NCBI GenBank assembly: GCA_025359355.1
Contig: JANYGR010000421.1
Span: 1 to 7,192, forward strand
Direction of reading: 5' to 3'
Source: Bacteroidota bacterium
GTDB lineage: Bacteria > Bacteroidota > Bacteroidia > B-17B0 > Aurantibacillaceae
Length of the DNA: 7,192 bases
Both the position numbers and the translations under genes were made by a program. Shown piece after piece: positions 6,131-7,192 of this stretch. The first letter of the stretch is position 1; the number at the start of each line of letters is the position of its first letter. The notes under the pieces are model-generated. The model saw nothing but the letters and a program-made list of their open reading frames with translations, ran no database searches and was not told where the DNA came from.

Positions 6131-7192
6131 TTACTCAAATCGCTCAAAGGCTTCTTTCTCTAAACCCTCTCTATGGTTTGGATGTGCTATTTTAATCAGT
6201 TCTTTTGCGCGTTGTTCCATATTCATACCAAATAAATTAACAGCACCATATTCTGTAACCACCCAATGTATATGACCACGAGTAGTTACCACGCCTGCAC
6301 CTTGCTTTAAAAACGGCACAATTCGCGAAATACCTTTTGAAGTCATTGAAGGTATCGCAATGATTGGCTTGCCTCCTTCTGAAAGCGCAGCTCCTCGAAT
6401 AAAATCCATTTGTCCTCCTATGCCAGAATATTGATACATGCCTATAGAATCCGAACAAACTTGTCCTGTTAAATCAATTTCAATAGCACTATTAATAGCG
6501 GTTACTTTAGGATTCTGACTTAAAATACGTGGATCATTTATATAATCAACGGCTAAGGATTTGATAATCGGGTTGTCATCTGCAAAATCATACAAGGCGC
6601 GAGTTCCCAATAAAAAGGAGGTTACACAGTAACCGTTTACTTTTTTCTTTTTACTATTATTAATTGTTCCGTTCTTTATTAATGGAATTGCGCCATCCGA
6701 AAACATTTCGGTGTGTAATCCTAAATTTTTATGATTGCTTAAATTTTTAAGTACTGAGTCTGGAATTGTTCCTATTCCTAGTTGTAAGGTAGCACCATCT
6801 TCTACTAATTCGGCAACAAGCTTTCCAATTTTATCCGTTGTTTCATTTGCGCCATCGCTGTAATTTACTTCCGGTAAGGGGTCTTCTATCCAAACAGCTG
6901 CGTCAAATTTACTGAACGGCACAAAGCCATCTCCATGTACACGAGGCATATTCGGATTTACTTGCGCTATTACTACTTTAGCGGTATCTACAGCGGCTCG
7001 AGCAATATCAACAGAAGTTCCTAAAGAACAATATCCGTGTTTGTCGGGCGGAGAAACATGAACAATAGCAACATCAAGCGGTAAAATATTTCGTGTAAAC
7101 AAAAGAGGAATTTCACTTAAAAAAACAGGCACATAATCTCCTCGGCTACTATTCACAGCTTCGCGGTTGGATTTAGATACAAATAAAGAATT
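6131..7192 (-). CDS. Acetyl-CoA hydrolase/transferase family protein (4-hydroxybutyrate CoA-transferase-like); 5' end outside window
   Basis: Family I CoA-transferase-like enzyme that moves CoA between carboxylic acids, or hydrolyses acetyl-CoA in some members, in central carbon or short-chain acid metabolism in the cytoplasm. The frame is open to the right edge, so 353 residues are visible; members have about 430, so some 75-80 N-terminal residues are missing. A GTG at 7156-7154 is not the start, because family-like sequence (FVSKSNREAVN) continues upstream of it. Marks include DYVPVFLSEIPLLF, VHVSPPDKHGYCSLG, VHGDGFVPFSKFDA, LQLGIGTIPDSVL, HTEMFSDG with the presumed catalytic Glu (codon 6709-6707, fragment residue 162), and GIGGQMDFIRGA (from fragment residue 257). 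Adding the missing N-terminus puts that Glu near 238-240, consistent with the active-site Glu reported for 4-hydroxybutyrate CoA-transferase. The C-terminus is complete. Acetate, butyrate and 4-hydroxybutyrate specificity cannot be told apart here. The patatin gene follows after 39 bases. Confidence 0.93.
   Translation of the reverse strand, partial: NSLFVSKSNREAVNSSRGDYVPVFLSEIPLLFTRNILPLDVAIVHVSPPDKHGYCSLGTSVDIARAAVDTAKVVIAQVNPNMPRVHGDGFVPFSKFDAAVWIEDPLPEVNYSDGANETTDKIGKLVAELVEDGATLQLGIGTIPDSVLKNLSNHKNLGLHTEMFSDGAIPLIKNGTINNSKKKKVNGYCVTSFLLGTRALYDFADDNPIIKSLAVDYINDPRILSQNPKVTAINSAIEIDLTGQVCSDSIGMYQYSGIGGQMDFIRGAALSEGGKPIIAIPSMTSKGISRIVPFLKQGAGVVTTRGHIHWVVTEYGAVNLFGMNMEQRAKELIKIAHPNHREGLEKEAFERFE

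Noticed and set aside
6237..6458. 73-codon minus-strand open frame within the CoA-enzyme gene
   Set aside because: It is a shifted frame of a well-supported gene, with an Arg/Cys-rich composition typical of a shadow frame.
1..7192. Defence system, mobile element, CRISPR array or biosynthetic cluster
   Set aside because: No transposase, integrase, nuclease, toxin, direct-repeat array or terminal inverted repeat was seen. All genes belong to common housekeeping or envelope families with uniform AT-rich composition.

Overview
The window looks like ordinary chromosomal sequence from an AT-rich member of the Bacteroidota, probably Flavobacteriales-like. The pointers are an AspRS of Bacteroidota flavour, a secreted WG-repeat protein whose signal peptide ends in Ser-Gln, A-rich leaders without Shine-Dalgarno motifs, and one possible TAnnTTTG promoter box. 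No rRNA, tRNA, CRISPR array, insertion sequence or phage gene was seen. The assignment is an inference from protein character, not from a database search.

Layout: two co-directional blocks converge. The plus-strand block (2-3383) runs aspS (3' part only), a TauE/SafE-family membrane permease, mltG (endolytic murein transglycosylase) and a secreted WG-repeat protein. The gaps are 10, 4 and 5 bases, so these four genes are probably one transcription unit that starts left of the window. The minus-strand block reads from the right edge leftwards: an acetyl-CoA hydrolase/transferase-family gene (N-terminus outside the window), a patatin-like phospholipase, an LpxH-like metallophosphoesterase and a GT-B glycosyltransferase. 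The gaps are 39, 92 and 12 bases. The 92-base gap is the longest non-coding stretch and holds the only plausible internal promoter. The two blocks meet tail to tail with a 12-base overlap of the stop-codon ends (3372-3383).

Function: apart from aspS and the CoA enzyme, most genes point to the cell envelope. MltG cuts nascent glycan strands, the permease sits in the inner membrane, the WG protein is exported, the patatin hydrolyses acyl esters, and the phosphoesterase/glycosyltransferase pair suits nucleotide-lipid or glycolipid chemistry. This is loose thematic clustering rather than proof of a pathway. Every intact gene keeps the catalytic motifs of its family that I could check. No stretch over 300 bases lacks a gene. 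I did not find a convincing undescribed system. The least understood items are the degenerate WG-repeat protein and the phosphoesterase-glycosyltransferase pair.
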